Shown here: in pieces, positions 62,837 to 64,000 of the stretch | How positions within the stretch are numbered: position 1 is the stretch's first letter | Layout of the letters: each line of letters starts with the position of its first letter | NCBI GenBank assembly: GCA_900547165.1 | Contig: URFZ01000008.1 | Span: forward strand, 1-64,000 | DNA length: 64,000 bases | Direction: 5' to 3' | Source of the DNA: an uncultured Eubacteriales bacterium | GTDB lineage: Bacteria; Bacillota; Clostridia; Oscillospirales; UBA644 | Notes under the pieces: generated by a model | Databases searched by the model: none | What the model saw: only the letters and a program-made list of their open reading frames with translations | Told to the model about the DNA's origin: nothing | Made by a program: the position numbers and the translations under genes

Positions 62837-63591
62837 TATCCGAACCTCCCCGTGATGTAATCTTCCGTGCGTTTATCCTGCGGCTGTTCGAACATTTTTT
62901 CCGTGCCGTCGTATTCGACAAGGTCGCCAAGCAGGAAAAACGCCGTGTAGTCCGATATACGCACCGCCTGTTGCATATTATGCGTAACGATAACTATCGT
63001 GTATTTCTTTTTCAGATCCATGGCAAGATCTTCTATTTTTGAGGTCGAAATGGGGTCGAGCGCCGAGGTCGGTTCGTCCATCAGAAGCACGTCGGGTTCA
63101 ACCGCCAATGCGCGGGCTATGCAAAGTCTCTGCTGTTGTCCGCCCGAAAGCCCGAGCGCGGATTTTTTGAGTCTGTCCCTGACCTCGTCCCATATTGCCG
63201 CGTCGCGGAGCGAGCGTTCCACGATGTCGTCAAGTTTTGCCTTGTTGCGAACGCCGTGCGTGCGCGGTCCGTAAGCGATGTTGTCGTAAACGCTCATCGG
63301 AAACGGGTTCGGTTTCTGGAACACCATGCCGATGTTCTTGCGGAGTTCGTTTACGTCCGTGCCGGGGGAAAAAATGTCCTTGCCGTCGTATTTGACTTCG
63401 CCGGTTATGCGAACGCCCGGTACAAGGTCGTTCATTCTGTTGAGCGTTTTCAGAAATGTGGATTTACCGCAGCCGGAGGGTCCGATAAGTGCGGTTATGC
63501 TGTTTTTTGCTATATTTATATTGACGTTTTTGAGCGCCTGCGTGTTTCCGTACCAAAGACAAAGGTCGTTGACGGTTATAATATTGCTCAT
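62836..63591 (-). CDS. pstB: Phosphate ABC transporter ATP-binding protein PstB
   Basis: PstB is the ATPase of the high-affinity phosphate importer. The 251-residue protein has Walker [10 protein letters not shown], the PstB-typical [22 protein letters not shown] (in two parts), signature LSGGQQQRL, Walker [14 protein letters not shown] and H-loop VTHNMQQA. It overlaps the pstA stop (ATGA). Confidence 0.97.
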   Translation of the reverse strand: MSNIITVNDLCLWYGNTQALKNVNINIAKNSITALIGPSGCGKSTFLKTLNRMNDLVPGVRITGEVKYDGKDIFSPGTDVNELRKNIGMVFQKPNPFPMSVYDNIAYGPRTHGVRNKAKLDDIVERSLRDAAIWDEVRDRLKKSALGLSGGQQQRLCIARALAVEPDVLLMDEPTSALDPISTSKIEDLAMDLKKKYTIVIVTHNMQQAVRISDYTAFFLLGDLVEYDGTEKMFEQPQDKRTEDYITGRFG

Positions 63592-64000
63592 ATACTTCTC
63601 CTCTTTTTGAAATATTTGCCGACGAGCGCCGCCGCAAGGTTGATGATAAGCGCAAGAATCATCAGTATCGCCGCTATCGCAAACGCGACGTCGAATTTAC
63701 CGCGCTCTTTTGCATAAACGTAAAGTGCGACCGTCAGCGAGGCTCCCGAACTTGTAAGTCCCTCGAAAAGCCCGTTTACGACGTGCGCAACGCCCGCCGT
63801 GAAAAGCAGCGCCGCGGACTCGCCGAGGATTCGTCCGACGGAAAGGATACAGCCTGTTATAACACCGTCGATACAGCCCGGCAAAACAACCGTTCGGATA
63901 ACTCTCCATTTGCCCGCGCCCAGCCCGAAAGCGCCTTCACGGTAACTCTGCGGGACGGTTTTCAGGCTTTCCTGCGTGGTTCTCATAACCGTGGGCAGGT
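63588..64000 (-). CDS. pstA: Phosphate ABC transporter permease PstA (partial)
   Basis: This is the C-terminal part of PstA; the 5' end lies beyond the window. Visible are [32 protein letters not shown] (read in segments), the EAA-like docking loop, and two or three membrane spans, ending [11 protein letters not shown]. The reading frame stays open to the window edge, upstream of the Met at 63986. It overlaps pstB by 4 bp. pstS and pstC should follow beyond the edge. Confidence 0.93.
   Translation of the reverse strand, partial: LPTVMRTTQESLKTVPQSYREGAFGLGAGKWRVIRTVVLPGCIDGVITGCILSVGRILGESAALLFTAGVAHVVNGLFEGLTSSGASLTVALYVYAKERGKFDVAFAIAAILMILALIINLAAALVGKYFKKRRSI

Noticed and set aside
1..64000. 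CRISPR arrays, insertion sequences, rRNA or tRNA genes
   Set aside because: No regularly spaced repeats, transposase motifs or RNA gene signatures were seen in a read of the intergenic regions.

Overview
The window reads as a chromosomal segment of a Bacillota bacterium, probably an uncultured Clostridia-like lineage. The evidence is the gene content (Rex, SmpB, RuvCAB, a zinc-binding L33, class B sortases, MocR/PdxR and ECF S components, DUF5696-type sugar operons), Gram-positive lipoprotein signals, strong GGAGG ribosome binding sites, and many near-consensus sigma-A promoters (TTGACA-17-TATAAT). I see no rRNA, tRNA, transposase, phage gene or CRISPR array.

Layout, left to right. 1-4.5 kb: trpS converges on secA. 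4.5-13.2 kb: a plus-strand run of comM/yifB, a 2-hydroxyacid dehydrogenase, ksgA, an HD phosphohydrolase, dCMP deaminase, a murE-like ligase and an archaeal-type phosphoglycerate mutase. 13.2-17.4 kb: a minus-strand operon rex-smpB-ruvC-ruvA-ruvB-araC. 17.7-20.3 kb: two tandem class B sortases. 21.0-33.7 kb: a large plus-strand glycan-uptake operon with one CBM-bearing binding lipoprotein, four permeases, an NHL/TPR membrane protein, a Yip1 protein and a DUF5696 lipoprotein, but no ATPase. 33.8-40.6 kb: a DUF11 protein, mgtE, a small unknown protein, a degenerate ABC pair, then hom-lysC. 40.8-45.7 kb: a DUF4091 protein, a YhcC-like radical SAM protein, a HAD phosphatase and a catalytically degenerate DD-carboxypeptidase homologue. 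45.9-48.3 kb: rpmG-secE-nusG-rplK-rplA. 48.4-53 kb: an ACT-ACT-metallo-beta-lactamase fusion, a flavin reductase with a MerR-type promoter, and a secreted papain-like peptidase. 53-57.7 kb: a C-terminally short MocR regulator facing two ECF S components, and a MerR regulator facing an EamA exporter. 57.9-60 kb: murT-gatD, with GatD lacking its usual catalytic His. 60.4-64 kb: pstA-pstB-phoU-phoR on the minus strand, running off the edge.

The most unusual points are these: the ATPase-less DUF5696 transport operon with a long hairpin-bearing leader; two cell-wall proteins that keep the fold but lose catalytic residues (the S11 peptidase homologue and GatD); a four-member family of terminator-like hairpins with an A/U-rich apical stem and GNRA tetraloop, all oriented with plus-strand genes; MerR-type 19-bp-spacer promoters with dyads; and several structured leaders (rpmG, mgtE, DUF11). 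All functions are inferred from reading the sequence alone; no database search was run.
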